DNA of 64,000 nucleotides from Erwinia billingiae Eb661 (GCF_000196615.1 NC_014306.1:1178001-1242000), one strand, 5' to 3'. Shown: positions 22,175 to 31,300, counted from the first letter of the stretch. Notes: a model not told the origin generated them from the letters alone. Numbers and translations are program-made.

Positions 22175-22395
22175 AGCGTGGATCCTCAGTAAACGACTGG
22201 AGGATAGTTTGCGAGATCCGACCAGTTACCGTCAACGGGGCAGGGCAATTATCTTTTAAGAAGAAGAGAGAAGGGTGCGCTTCCAGGCAGAAATCAGTAA
22301 GTTGTGCCAGAATTAAAGCTAACGGAACAGTGATTCACTGTTTACAGGCTAACTGAGACCTCAATTTCACCATTGATCTTAAGGAGATTACATCA

Positions 22396-22953
22396 ATGAA
22401 AGTCTGGCCAATGTTAACTGGCGCCGCACTGGCGGTGGCACTCTCAGGATGTGCCGATAAAGGAAAAGATGTGCCGACGGCAACGCTGGCTTCACAGGTC
22501 GCCGGCGAGCAGGCGACGCTGCGTCAGCCTAATGTCAGTGGTTCTATCTACATTCGTCAGAAAGTGGCGCTGCCGCCTGACGCCGTGCTGACCGTGACGT
22601 TATCGGATGCCTCCATGGCAGATGCACCTTCTAAGGTCATCTCCCAGCGCGTGGTGAGAACCGATGGCAAACAGGCACCGTTCAACTTTATTCTGCCGTA
22701 CAACCCTTCACAGATTCAGCCTAATGCGCGCATTCTGTTGAGTGCGGCCATTACGGTTGACGGCAAAATGATGTTCATCACCGACAGTGTCAAACCGGTG
22801 ATCAACAATGGTGGCAACAAGCAGGAGTTGTTATTAGTGCCGGTGCCATCAATGGCGATGCCAACGCTACCGGGTGCTGCCACTACCGTGCCATCAACGT
22901 CGCCGACGCAGGTCAATCCTTCGTCGTCCGTTCCCGCCCCAAGTTCAATGTAG
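22396..22953 (+). CDS. ybaY: YbaY family lipoprotein
   Basis: The 185 residues begin with a lipoprotein signal peptide whose lipobox LSGC puts the lipidated cysteine at position 19. The middle (about 48-150) is the YscW/YbaY beta-rich domain related to type III secretion pilotins. The C-terminal 35 residues are a Pro/Thr/Ser-rich tail. It matches E. coli YbaY. Outer-membrane attachment is likely because Ala follows the cysteine. The role is unknown. A GGAG ribosome binding site is present. Confidence 0.88.
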   Translation: MKVWPMLTGAALAVALSGCADKGKDVPTATLASQVAGEQATLRQPNVSGSIYIRQKVALPPDAVLTVTLSDASMADAPSKVISQRVVRTDGKQAPFNFILPYNPSQIQPNARILLSAAITVDGKMMFITDSVKPVINNGGNKQELLLVPVPSMAMPTLPGAATTVPSTSPTQVNPSSSVPAPSSM

Positions 22954-22959
22954 TTACAG

Positions 22960-22980
22960 CCGCCCCTTCTGGGGCGGTTA
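22960..22980. terminator. Hairpin between converging ybaY and ybaZ
   Basis: The stem CCGCCCC / GGGGCGG closes a TTCT loop immediately before the ybaZ stop codon. There is no real T run on either side, so its strength as an intrinsic terminator is doubtful. Confidence 0.45.
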
Positions 22981-23289
22981 TCCTTCCCAACGGTACTGCT
23001 TCAACGCGATTTTTCCTTCCGCACTGACCTCAATCCCTTCTTCCAGTAATGCATAACGCTGTCGATCCAGATCATCCCCAGTCAGCGAGATTTCACCCAA
23101 CCGGTTAATCACCCGATGCCAGGGAAGTTTGCTGCCCTCGGGAAGGCGCTTTAATACGCCGCCGACCTGACGCGCGGCACGCGGCGAGCCTGCCAGCCGT
23201 GCAATATCACCGTAGGTGGTGACTTTGCCATAGGGAATAGCGGCAAGGATTTGGTAGATGCGTTGTTGAAAGCTGTCAAAGTGTTCCAT
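22978..23289 (-). CDS. ybaZ: Alkyltransferase-like DNA repair protein (Atl/YbaZ)
   Basis: Starting at MEHFDSF (23289) with a GGGAGA ribosome binding site gives 103 residues; an in-frame start 24 bases upstream is possible. It is the DNA-binding domain of O6-alkylguanine alkyltransferases (VTTYGDIARLAGSPRAARQVG), but the active-site PCHR is PWHR, so it cannot accept the alkyl group. Such Atl proteins flip out O6-alkylguanine and hand it to nucleotide excision repair. It matches E. coli YbaZ without that protein's longer N-terminus. Confidence 0.93.
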   Translation of the reverse strand: MEHFDSFQQRIYQILAAIPYGKVTTYGDIARLAGSPRAARQVGGVLKRLPEGSKLPWHRVINRLGEISLTGDDLDRQRYALLEEGIEVSAEGKIALKQYRWEG

Positions 23290-23458
23290 CTGTTCTCCCT
23301 CTGTCGACGTCAACAGTAATCGAAAGTGCGGAACATCTGAAGCGATTTCATGATGTTATAAGAGAGCCTACGGCTTAACCCGTATCGGCTTTGAAAACAA
23401 TCAGATAGGAATTTTTTAACGGAGTTGAACAAGAAAGCAACGGTCATCAGGAGCAGGC

Positions 23459-23487
23459 TTGCAATTGCCTGGGGCTTCATTGATAAT
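23459..23487 (+). promoter_or_regulatory. Promoter of 4.5S RNA
   Basis: TTGCAA (23459-23464) and GATAAT (23482-23487) are 17 bases apart and are followed by a GC-rich discriminator, as at stringently controlled stable-RNA promoters. Initiation about 7 bases downstream gives a 24-base 5' leader, which agrees with the known RNase P processed leader of E. coli 4.5S RNA. Confidence 0.75.
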
Positions 23488-23517
23488 GCCCTCGCTCCAT
23501 CTGATGGAGCACTCAAT

Positions 23518-23631
23518 GGGGGCCCGGTTGGTTCTCCCGCAATGCTAATTTGTGAACTCGGTCAGATCCGGAAGGAAGCAGCCGTAGCAGATGACGCGTG
23601 TGCCGGGATGTAGCTGGCAGGGCCCCCACCC
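23518..23631 (+). ncRNA. ffs: 4.5S RNA of the signal recognition particle
   Basis: The 114 bases match E. coli 4.5S RNA in length and layout. Ends GGGGGCCC and GGGCCCCCACCC pair, and the conserved apical SRP domain is intact (GGTCAGATCCGGAAGGAAGCAGCC region at about 23560-23585, with the GGAA tetraloop and the symmetric and asymmetric internal loops bound by Ffh). It targets membrane proteins to SecYEG with Ffh and FtsY. The 3' CCACCC is retained as in E. coli. Confidence 0.98.
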
Positions 23632-23680
23632 AATTCTGCCCTCGTATGCCAGCCAGTCCATCCTGCAATCAAACTCAAAC

Positions 23681-23899
23681 TTATCGAACGAACTTCCAAA
23701 CTGCTACCGGGATTTTATCGTAGAGTTTATTCATCGTCAGTTCGGCCAGACGATGATCAGCCGCAGAATAAAACACAGCCAGTTCATTATCGGATAATTC
23801 GTATTTGTTTTTTTCGATTACGCGCTCGAGGGTGTCGATTGACCGACACCGTCTTAAACGCATCAGATAATCAGTTTTAGTAAGAAGTTTATCTGTCAT
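23681..23899 (-). CDS. hha: Hemolysin expression modulator Hha
   Basis: Starting at [10 protein letters not shown] (23899) yields 72 residues, and nearly the whole chain from [12 protein letters not shown] to [20 protein letters not shown] matches E. coli Hha. Hha is a small H-NS partner that silences horizontally acquired, AT-rich DNA and lowers biofilm and toxin expression. It is downstream of tomB (29-base gap), the gene order of the tomB-hha toxin-antitoxin-like pair. The ribosome binding site is weak, as also in E. coli. Confidence 0.96.
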   Translation of the reverse strand: MTDKLLTKTDYLMRLRRCRSIDTLERVIEKNKYELSDNELAVFYSAADHRLAELTMNKLYDKIPVAVWKFVR

Positions 23900-23928
23900 T
23901 GTTAAACCGTAGAAAAAATAATGGGTTG

Positions 23929-24309
23929 CTAAAATGAATGGCTCGTCTGTACGGGCACGAGAGCGCATTCCTCGGCGAAAATGTTAAACAAGCGTTTTGC
24001 TGATTTTTGCCAGCGCTGCAAATCCTGAACATTAATGCCGTAATTACTAAAGAGCATAAACGTATCATCGAGATATTCATCAATCTGACTAATCAGGTCA
24101 CTATCTTCGAGATGTTTAATTTTGTAATTCATGGTGAAGGCAGCAATATGCTCAATCAGATCATTGAGCTGTAAATTGACTGCAGCAGTAGGATCGTTAA
24201 CCCAGCCGTGATGACTATCGCCTAACGTCGCCAGGCTTTCATCGTACAAATTTTCACACACAAATTTCAGCTGGGCGATATCATGCCTTTTTGGTGAGTA
24301 TTCGTCCAT
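23929..24309 (-). CDS. tomB: Hha toxicity attenuator TomB (YbaJ)
   Basis: The ATG at 24309 has a GGAGG ribosome binding site 8 bases away and gives 126 residues (E. coli 124). The first 110 residues match TomB well ([49 protein letters not shown]); the last 15-20 differ completely and carry a cysteine in ECALV. TomB counteracts Hha toxicity, reportedly by an oxygen-dependent cysteine oxidation, and both affect conjugation and biofilm. It leads the tomB-hha unit. Confidence 0.95.
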   Translation of the reverse strand: MDEYSPKRHDIAQLKFVCENLYDESLATLGDSHHGWVNDPTAAVNLQLNDLIEHIAAFTMNYKIKHLEDSDLISQIDEYLDDTFMLFSNYGINVQDLQRWQKSAKRLFNIFAEECALVPVQTSHSF

Positions 24310-24453
24310 CTTTTTCCCCTCCATAGCGAGTGAAAGATGCCGTCAGCGCGGGCTTTCAGCGATTGGTATGCCAGGAGCGATAATTAACGTTAACCTAAAT
24401 CTATTAATAAATATAACGTAATAAAGCTGTATTTGTAATGCTATTACGCAATA

Positions 24454-24807
24454 TTACAATTCGTCAGCGGTACTGGTCTGTTGATTATCGATGAAATCAA
24501 AGGTCAGCAGGCCTGATTGCCATTCAAAATTGACTGTTTCAGTTGTGGTCTGGTCTGCATCTATATCGAGACAGGCGTTGAATACGTTCCAGCGGAAGCT
24601 GTAAGTCATCTTATAACGCGATTCACCTGAATATTCTATAGAAATAATTTTCATACTTTCGGGAACATATTGCGCATTCTGTGAATACCATAACAGCGAA
24701 CCCGTTAACTCTACTTCTATTTTGGGAATAATCCGTTGAAGGTTATCTGATAACGTTAACAGATCGTCTTCATTGCCTGAGTAAGAAAAGGGAATAGTTT
24801 TGCGCAT
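24454..24807 (-). CDS. Hypothetical protein, 117 residues, family not recognised
   Basis: A strong ribosome binding site (GGGGGA) lies 6 bases before the ATG, and the frame is open for 117 residues with balanced composition, so I take it as a real gene. It is acidic, has no signal peptide, membrane segment or metal motif, and alternates hydrophobic and polar residues in a way that suggests beta strands (MKIISIEYSGESRYKMTYSF). The surrounding DNA (about 24310-25080) is distinctly AT-rich, a sign of acquisition or H-NS/Hha silencing. It sits between tomB and the zinc transporter. No function is proposed. Confidence 0.6.
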   Translation of the reverse strand: MRKTIPFSYSGNEDDLLTLSDNLQRIIPKIEVELTGSLLWYSQNAQYVPESMKIISIEYSGESRYKMTYSFRWNVFNACLDIDADQTTTETVNFEWQSGLLTFDFIDNQQTSTADEL

Positions 24808-25066
24808 TTTTCCCCCACAGTGTTAATTAGCGCTTATAGAGATAATTGGTCTGCCTGTGAAAATAAGCAAGTGCCTTTAGTGTCTTCTAAACTATCTTAA
24901 TGATTTGGCTATTAATTATCTTAGTAGATAATGTCATGTCCCGCGACAGTAAAACTAAAGAAGTTGAAAAAAGTTTATATAACCCTGGGTAATGGAAGGC
25001 ATTATTTAAGTAATAATTAGATACACTTTGTCTGAACCCGCCAGAGCCAGAGATTGTATGATATTG
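24808..25066. other. AT-rich intergenic region between the unknown gene and the zinc transporter
   Basis: No coding frame is convincing. The sequence is much richer in A and T than the flanking core genes and should contain divergent promoters for the minus-strand unknown gene and the plus-strand transporter. TTTATATAACCC near 24973 could be part of a -10 element, but no clear pair was found. Confidence 0.5.
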
Positions 25067-25082
25067 TTATGTTATAACATAA
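25067..25082. promoter_or_regulatory. Zur-type operator upstream of the metal ABC transporter
   Basis: TTATGTTATAACATAA is a perfect 16-base palindrome with the TGTTATAACA core of enterobacterial Zur boxes. It lies 15 bases before the first ATG of the putative small membrane gene and 140 bases before the ATPase gene. A near copy lies in front of rpmE2-rpmJ2 at 28179. Repression by Zur with zinc is inferred from site and gene content. Confidence 0.85.
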
Positions 25083-25097
25083 TGATGGTCGCAATCG

Positions 25098-25223
25098 ATG
25101 TCCTCTCTTCCTGTCTTTCTTCGCTACGGCACCTTACTTACCCACTCAGCGCTGGTGCGCCTGCTGTTGTCTGCTGCGGTGGTCGTGTTACTGGCTGCGT
25201 TAACTTATTGGGCTGTTGCCTGA
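25098..25223 (+). CDS. Putative 41-residue membrane protein leading the zinc transporter operon
   Basis: The frame starts at ATG 25098 and ends in a TGA that overlaps the ATG of the ATPase gene, the arrangement of translationally coupled genes. Codon choice looks coding (many CTG, GCG, GTG), and residues 20-40 form one hydrophobic membrane helix (RLLLSAAVVVLLAALTYWAV). The ribosome binding site is poor and I do not recognise a family. The alternative is an untranslated leader; reading the ATPase frame further upstream instead gives an implausible cysteine-rich extension. Confidence 0.45.
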   Translation: MSSLPVFLRYGTLLTHSALVRLLLSAAVVVLLAALTYWAVA

Positions 25224-25909
25224 TGATTACCCTTAATCAACTGACGGTAGGTTATCAGGGGCGCGCGGTGACGCCGGCTCTGCAAGGGGAGTTTGCTCGC
25301 GGTTCGATGACCGCGCTGGTGGGGGCCAATGGCTCTGGCAAATCCACGCTGCTGAAAACCCTGGCCGGTCTGTTGCGTCCGGTAAGCGGATCGTTGAGCT
25401 TGCCAGCGCCGCGGACAAGTCTTGCCTGGATGCCACAGCAATCAGAAATTGAGAAGACCTTTCCACTCCACGTATTTGATTTGGTGGCGATGGGCTGCTG
25501 GCAAAAGTGTGGCTGGTTCGGCGCGATTAATCGCACGATGCGCAATCAGGTGATGACCGCGCTGGACAGGGTAGGAATGCTGCAGTTTGCCACCGCCCAA
25601 CCCGGCACCTTATCGGGTGGACAGTTGCAGCGCGTGCTGTTTGCCCGTCTGTTGGTGCAGGATGCGGACCTGCTGATGCTGGATGAGCCTTTCGCCGGCG
25701 TCGACAGCCAGACTACCGCGCTGTTATTGCAGCTGCTGCAGGAACGGCATCAGGCTGGCTGTACGCTGATTGTCGTGCTGCACGATATGGCCACCGTCGA
25801 AAAATACTTCCCGCAAACGCTGCGGCTTAAAAGCAGCCACGCTGAATGGTCCGGTTCCGGCTCAGCCGTTACCCAGCTGAATTTTAACCGCAGCCTGGGA
25901 GCATCATGA
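25223..25909 (+). CDS. Metal (probably zinc) ABC transporter ATP-binding protein
   Basis: Starting at MITLNQLTVGY (25223) gives 228 residues, a single ABC ATPase domain: Walker A GANGSGKS (34-41), signature TLSGGQLQR near 129-137, Walker B LLMLDEPFAG and the switch His in VVLHDM. It belongs to the ZnuC/metal-uptake group by context: the next gene is a metal-type permease, then a ZnuA-like binding protein. The start overlaps the stop of the preceding small frame, and its own stop overlaps the permease start (ATGA). A Zur-type palindrome precedes the unit. It is not the standard znuC locus, so it is probably a second zinc importer. Confidence 0.88.
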   Translation: MITLNQLTVGYQGRAVTPALQGEFARGSMTALVGANGSGKSTLLKTLAGLLRPVSGSLSLPAPRTSLAWMPQQSEIEKTFPLHVFDLVAMGCWQKCGWFGAINRTMRNQVMTALDRVGMLQFATAQPGTLSGGQLQRVLFARLLVQDADLLMLDEPFAGVDSQTTALLLQLLQERHQAGCTLIVVLHDMATVEKYFPQTLRLKSSHAEWSGSGSAVTQLNFNRSLGAS

Positions 25910-26778
25910 TGCTGGCGATGTTCCATCCTTTTATTGAATTCGGCTTTATGCGCCGTGCCCTGGTGGCCTGCATTGCGCTTTCTCTCAGCGCCACGCCCTT
26001 AGGCGTCTTTTTGCTGCTGCGCAGAATGAGCCTGGTGGGTGACGCACTGTCACACGCCGTCTTACCGGGCGCGGCAATTGGCTATCTGATATCGGGCTTG
26101 TCTCTGGTGGCGATGGGAACCGGAGGCGTGATTGCCGGGCTTTCTGTTGCGTTGTTGTCTGGCGCGGTCAGCCGCTATACGCCGCTAAAAGAAGATGCCA
26201 GCTTTGCCGGCTTTTACCTTGGCTCGCTGGCGCTGGGGGTGACGTTGGTCTCCTTGCGCGGCTCCAGCGTGGATCTGTTGCATGTGCTGTTCGGATCGCT
26301 GTTAGCGGTAGATAACCCCTCAATCCTGCTGGTCTGCGTCATTTCGGCTGTTTCTTTATTAGTGCTGGCGCTGATTTACCGCCCGCTGGTAATCGACGCC
26401 TTTGACCCTGGTTTTCTGCGCGCGCAGAACCGCTGGACGGCGCCGCTGGTCCACAGTCTGTTTCTGATGCTGGTCGTCACCAATCTGGTGGCGGGTTTCC
26501 AGGTGTTGGGCACCCTGATGTGCGTCGGCCTGATGATGCTACCGGCAGCCGCGGCCCGTTTCTGGGGCAAAGGACTGCCGGGCATGATGGTGTCAGCGAT
26601 GATCCTCGCGCTGATAGCCAGCTTCAGCGGGCTCATTGCCTCCTTCTACCTGTCACTGCCTGCCGGTCCGGCGGTGGTGTTAAGTGCCGCGATCCTGTTT
26701 TTTATCTCGATTTTAGTGGGGCCGTGCGGCGGAATTTTCCGTCAGCGCCCGTTTTCAGTTGGTAAGGAGAAAGTATGA
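25906..26778 (+). CDS. Metal (probably zinc) ABC transporter permease
   Basis: The 290-residue polytopic protein has about eight hydrophobic segments and the ABC-3 family signature in MSLVGDALSHAVLPGAAIGYL (about 37-58, the ATPase-coupling loop region). It belongs to the ZnuB/MntB/TroC permease family. It overlaps the ATPase gene by 4 bases and the binding-protein gene by 4 bases, indicating a tightly coupled operon. Zinc as substrate is inferred from the Zur-type box and neighbours; manganese or iron cannot be excluded from the permease alone. Confidence 0.88.
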   Translation: MMLAMFHPFIEFGFMRRALVACIALSLSATPLGVFLLLRRMSLVGDALSHAVLPGAAIGYLISGLSLVAMGTGGVIAGLSVALLSGAVSRYTPLKEDASFAGFYLGSLALGVTLVSLRGSSVDLLHVLFGSLLAVDNPSILLVCVISAVSLLVLALIYRPLVIDAFDPGFLRAQNRWTAPLVHSLFLMLVVTNLVAGFQVLGTLMCVGLMMLPAAAARFWGKGLPGMMVSAMILALIASFSGLIASFYLSLPAGPAVVLSAAILFFISILVGPCGGIFRQRPFSVGKEKV

Positions 26779-27654
26779 AGAAGTTACCTGTAGCGCTGGC
26801 AGTGGCGGGGATTTTACTCACCCCAATGGTGATGGCTAAAACGGTCAACACCGTTGCCAGTTTCTCGGTTCTGGCAGACATCGTGAAAGAAGTGGGCGGC
26901 GAACACGTTAAGGTGAAAAGTCTGGTCGGGCCGGATGGCGACCCGCACAGCTTTGAACCGACGCCTCAGGACAGCCAGGCGCTGGCAAAAGCAGATGTGG
27001 TTTTTCGTCAGTGGCCTCGGGCTGGAAGGGTGGATGGATCGCCTGATTAGCGCGTCGGAATATAAAGGTAAGGTGATCGTCTCCTCTGAGGGGATTGAGA
27101 CCCGCTCAATGGAAGAAGACGGTAAAACCATTACCGATCCGCATGCCTGGAACAGCATGAAGAATGGCGTGGTGTACGCCAACAATGTGATGAACGCGTT
27201 GATAGCCGCCGATCCAGAGGATGCGGCCTATTTCCGTCAGCAGGGATCGGCCTATATTGCCCAGTTAACCAAACTGGACAGTTGGGCGGCGAAAAGCTTT
27301 GCGGCAATCCCGCAGGCTAAACGCAAAGTGCTGACCAGCCATGATGCATTTGGCTATTTTGGTCAGCGTTATGGCGTCAGTTTCCTGTCACCGGTGGGCT
27401 TCTCTACCGAGTCTGAAGCCAGTGCATCAGACGTGGCAAAACTGATCACCCAGCTTAAAACCGAGCATATTCGCAGCTATTTTATCGAGAACCAGACCGA
27501 TCCCCGCCTGGTGAAGCAGATTGCTTCTGCCTCCGGTGCGCAGTCGGGTGGTGAACTTTACCCGGAAGCGTTGACTAAAAAAGGTGGCGCGGCAGATACC
27601 TATGTCGCTGCCTTTAAGCATAACGTCAACGCGATGGTTGCCAGTATGAAATAG
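26775..27654 (+). pseudogene. Metal-binding lipocalin-unrelated ZnuA-like substrate-binding protein gene, frameshifted
   Basis: The first frame encodes a signal peptide (1-21, ending VMA-KT) and the start of a cluster A-I metal-binding protein, including the ligand motif GDPHSFEPTPQD. After ADVVF it runs into unrelated sequence and stops at 27050. The correct continuation (VSGLGLEGWMDRL ... DPHAWNSMKNG ... SHDAFGYFG ... SMK) is one frame over and open to 27654. The switch falls on a run of five T at 27001-27005; four T would restore an unbroken protein of about 292 residues. So a one-base insertion, or a sequencing error, breaks it. All expected metal ligands are otherwise present. Confidence 0.85.
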
Positions 27655-27695
27655 TGATGCTGACGGTCAGCATGCTGGCCGTCCGTTTCAGCGAT

Positions 27696-27733
27696 AAAAA
27701 AAGCGGGCCACAATGATTGCGGCCCGCTTTTTC
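27696..27733. terminator. Bidirectional terminator between the zinc transporter genes and rpmJ2
   Basis: The stem AAAAAGCGGGCC / GGCCCGCTTTTT with a ten- to eleven-base loop has A residues before and T residues after, so it can work for the plus-strand transporter operon and the converging rpmE2-rpmJ2 genes. Confidence 0.92.
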
Positions 27734-27746
27734 AGTGCTGAACAGA

Positions 27747-27887
27747 TCAGCGCTTTTTCTTGCCACCCTGAACCGCTTTAAAGCGCGGGTTACTTTTACA
27801 GATAACGTAGACACGACCATGACGGCGGACAACTTTGCAGTCTTTATGGCGTTTCTTGGCCGACGCCAGCGAGCTTAATACCTGCAT
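27747..27887 (-). CDS. rpmJ2: Alternative ribosomal protein L36 (type B, zinc-independent)
   Basis: The 46-residue frame begins at ATG 27887, 9 bases after rpmE2, and ends in [11 protein letters not shown]. It matches E. coli YkgO in length and pattern ([21 protein letters not shown]). The cysteine/histidine ligand set of zinc-binding L36 is incomplete, with only Cys17 and Cys30. Under zinc starvation such paralogues replace the zinc-binding L36 in the ribosome and free zinc. It is co-transcribed with rpmE2 behind a Zur-type operator. Confidence 0.93.
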   Translation of the reverse strand: MQVLSSLASAKKRHKDCKVVRRHGRVYVICKSNPRFKAVQGGKKKR

Positions 27888-27896
27888 GATGACGCC

Positions 27897-28160
27897 TTAT
27901 TTATCTAAAGATGAAGTAAAGAAGCGACCAAAGCGCTGATTAAAGCGATGCGCGCTGCCTTCTTTGGCAAAGTCTTTCTGCTTACCGGTGTAATAAGCAT
28001 GAGACGCTGAAGAGACGTCCAGCGGGACGTAAGGCAGCACTTTGCCCTCCAGCTCGATAGTGCGATCGGTTTTGATGGTTGAACCGACCACGAAGTAGGT
28101 GTCTGCGCTGGTATCGTGGAACGCCACGGTGCGGTAAGCCGGATGAATACCTTGTTTCAT
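27897..28160 (-). CDS. rpmE2: Alternative ribosomal protein L31 (type B, zinc-independent)
   Basis: The 87-residue protein matches E. coli YkgM ([41 protein letters not shown]). It contains no cysteine at all, so it is the zinc-free form of L31. A GAGG-like ribosome binding site is present. The 28179 Zur-type palindrome lies 18 bases upstream, so derepression under zinc limitation is expected, with L31B displacing zinc-bound L31. In E. coli K-12 this pair is elsewhere on the chromosome. Confidence 0.96.
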   Translation of the reverse strand: MKQGIHPAYRTVAFHDTSADTYFVVGSTIKTDRTIELEGKVLPYVPLDVSSASHAYYTGKQKDFAKEGSAHRFNQRFGRFFTSSLDK

Positions 28161-28178
28161 AAATCCTCACTCAAATAA

Positions 28179-28196
28179 GTAATGTTATAACATAAC
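28179..28196. promoter_or_regulatory. Zur-type operator of rpmE2-rpmJ2
   Basis: GTAATGTTATAACATAAC contains a perfect 12-base palindrome ATGTTATAACAT with further matching flanks. The core is identical to that of the box before the ABC transporter at 25067. It lies just upstream of the rpmE2 start codon on the minus strand, where a bound repressor would block the promoter. Confidence 0.88.
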
Positions 28197-28257
28197 AATA
28201 ATTATGCGCGTGCGCTGAGCGAATTGCAACTGGAAAAGAGAGGCAGGGGAGAAGGGC

Positions 28258-28287
28258 AAAAAAAAGAGGCCGCATTAGCGGCCTCTC
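28258..28287 (-). terminator. Rho-independent terminator of acrAB
   Basis: On the minus strand the stem GAGGCCGC / GCGGCCTC with a TAAT loop is followed by eight T residues, 22 bases beyond the acrB stop codon. Confidence 0.92.
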
Positions 28288-28308
28288 AGTACAGCAATCA
28301 AATGCTGA

Positions 28309-31300
28309 TTAGTGCGGGTTGTGCTCTACAGGATGACCCTGTTCCAGCTCTTCTTTGTTCTTGCCGAAGCGGCGGCGAACCACCACAAAGAAGACCGGCA
28401 CGAAGAAGATAGCGAACAGCGTTGCGGTCACCATGCCGCCCATTACCCCGGTACCCACCGCATTCTGCGCACCGGAACCTGCACCGGTACTGATCGTCAG
28501 TGGCAATACGCCGAGGATAAAGGCCAGCGAGGTCATCAGGATTGGACGCAGACGCATACGAACGGCTTCAAGCGTCGATTCGACCAGACCTTTGCCTTCC
28601 TTCTCCATAAGGTCCTTGGCGAATTCTACGATTAATATCGCATTCTTCGCCGACAGCCCAATGGTTGTCAGCAGGCCTACCACGAAGTAGACGTCATTAC
28701 TGAGTCCGCGAACGGTGGTAAAGATCAGTGCCCCAATAACCCCAAGCGGGACCACCAGCATCACCGAGAATGGAATCGACCAGCTCTCGTACAAGGCCGC
28801 CAGACAGAGGAAGACCACAATTAACGAGATGGCGTACAGAGCCGGTGCCTGGTTACCAGACAAACGTTCCTGATACGACATTCCCGTCCAGTCATAGCCG
28901 ATCCCTGAAGGGAGCTGAGAAGCGATTTGCTCCATCAGGCCCATCGCTTCACCCGAGCTCTTGCCCGGTGCCGGTTGCCCCAGGATCTCCATTGAAGGCA
29001 GACCGTTGTAGCGTTCCAGTCGTGGCGAACCATACTGCCATTTGGCAGATGCGAAGGCGGAGAACGGCACCATGGTTCCACTAGAGTTACGGACGAACCA
29101 TTTGTTGATGTCGTCCGGTAACATACGGGAATCCGCTTCACCCATTACGTACACTTTCTTCACACGACCGCGGTCGATGAAGTCGTTGACGTAAGATCCA
29201 CCCCACGATGCACCCAGCGTGGTGTTGATGTCAGAGATTGAGACGCCGAGGGCTTCTGCTTTCTCCTGATCAATCATCAGCTTGTACTGTGGTGTATCTT
29301 CCAGTCCGTTCGGGCGCACGCCAACCAACACATCAGGATGCTTGGCAACCATGCCCAACAGCTGATTACGGGCCTGAGTCAGCGCATCGTGACCCAGGTT
29401 ACCCTGGTCAATCAGTTCAAAGTCGAAGCCGGTGGCGTTACCCAATTCGATAATCGCCGGCAGGTTAAACGGAATAACCATGGCATCTTTGATTTCGCTG
29501 AACGCCTTCATGGCACGTCCGGCAATCCCGTCAACTTTGTTCGCTGCACCTGAACGCTCGTCCCACGGTTTAAGGCTGACGAAGGCGATACCGGTGTTCT
29601 GACCACGTCCCGCAAAACCAAAGCCGTTAACGGTAAAGACGGATTTAACGTTGTCATTTTCCTTGGTCAGGAAGTAGTCAGTCACCTGGTCGAGAACTTT
29701 CTCAGTACGTTCCTGAGTCGCGCCCGCAGGTAACTGTGCCTGTGCCAACAGCAGGCCCTGGTCTTCTTCCGGCAGGAAGGAGGTCGGAAGCTGAATGAAC
29801 AGGTACGCCATGCCCACCACGATCAGCAGGTAAATCACCAGATAGCGACCCGTGCTACGGATGATATGACCCACGCTGTTGGTATAGTGGTTGGTACTCT
29901 TATCGAACATACGGTTGAACCAGCCGAAGAACCCGGTGGTTTTACCGTGGTCGCCTTTCTTAACCGGCTTCAGCATCGTTGCGCACAGCGCTGGCGTCAG
30001 CACCAGGGCAACAATTACCGACAGCACCATTGCCGAGACGATAGTGATCGAGAACTGACGGTAGATAACCCCGGTCGAGCCGCCAAAGAAGGCCATCGGG
30101 ATAAATACCGCAGACAGCACCAGCGCGATACCCACCAGGGCACCCTGGATCTGCTCCATTGACTTCTTGGTGGCTTCTTTCGGCGGTAGGCCCTCTTCAA
30201 CCATCACGCGTTCGACGTTCTCGACCACGACGATGGCATCATCTACCAACAGGCCTATCGCCAACACCATCCCGAACATCGTTAGGGTGTTTATCGAATA
30301 ACCGAAAGCACTAATAATGGCGAAAGTTCCCAACAGAACCACCGGAACGGCGATAGTCGGGATCAGCGTGGCACGGAAGTTCTGCAGGAACAGATACATC
30401 ACGATAAACACCAGCACAATCGCCTCAATCAGGGTTTTCACCACTTCAATGATGGAGATTTTAACAAACGGCGTGGTGTCGTACGGATAGACGGTTTCCA
30501 TCCCTGACGGGAAGAACGGTTCCAGCTTTTTCAGCTCATCCTTAACGGCTGCCGCGGTGTCCAGGGCGTTAGCGCCGGTCGCCAGTTTGATACCGATACC
30601 GGACGCAGGCTTGCCGTTATAGCGCGCAATGATCTCGTAGTTTTCACCGCCGAGCTCAATGCGTGCCACATCTTTCAGCAGAACACGCGAACCATCCGCA
30701 TTCACTTTCAGCAGGATCTTGCCGAACTCATCGGTCGAGGTCAGACGGGTCTGAGCAATGATCGAGGCGTTCAGCTGCTGGCCTGGCACCGGTGGAGAGC
30801 CGCCGAGCTGACCTGCAGCGACCTGGGAGTTCTGTGAGTCAATGGCGCTAATCACATCTACCGGGGTCAGCTGATAGTTATTCAGCTTGTGCGGATCCAT
30901 CCAGATACGCATCGCATACTGCGCACCGAAGATCTGCGTATCGCCGACACCCAGCGTACGACTGATTGGATCCTTAATGTTAGAGGCCACATAGTCAGAA
31001 ATATCATTCTGATTCATGCTGCCATCTTTACTCACAAAACCGGCCACCATCAGGAAGCTGCTGGAGGATTTCTGAACCTGGATCCCCTGCTGCTGCACTT
31101 CTTGTGGCAGTAATGGTGTCGCCAGCTGCAGTTTGTTCTGCACCTGAACCTGCGCGATATCCGGGTCGGTCCCTGACTGGAAGGTCAGAGTCAACTGCAA
31201 CGTACCGGAAGAATCACTGTTCGATGACATGTACATCAGGCCATCGATACCATTCATGTTTTGTTCAATAACCTGCGTGACGGAGTCCTGCAGTGTTTTC

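Noticed and set aside
23632..23680. Terminator for 4.5S RNA
   Set aside because: No stem with a T run could be found directly after the RNA; any terminator must be of another kind or weak.
25028..25222. N-terminal extension of the zinc transporter ATPase
   Set aside because: It reads as a cysteine-rich, non-homologous stretch upstream of a normal ABC start, crosses the Zur-type box, and the overlapping frame at 25098 looks far more coding.
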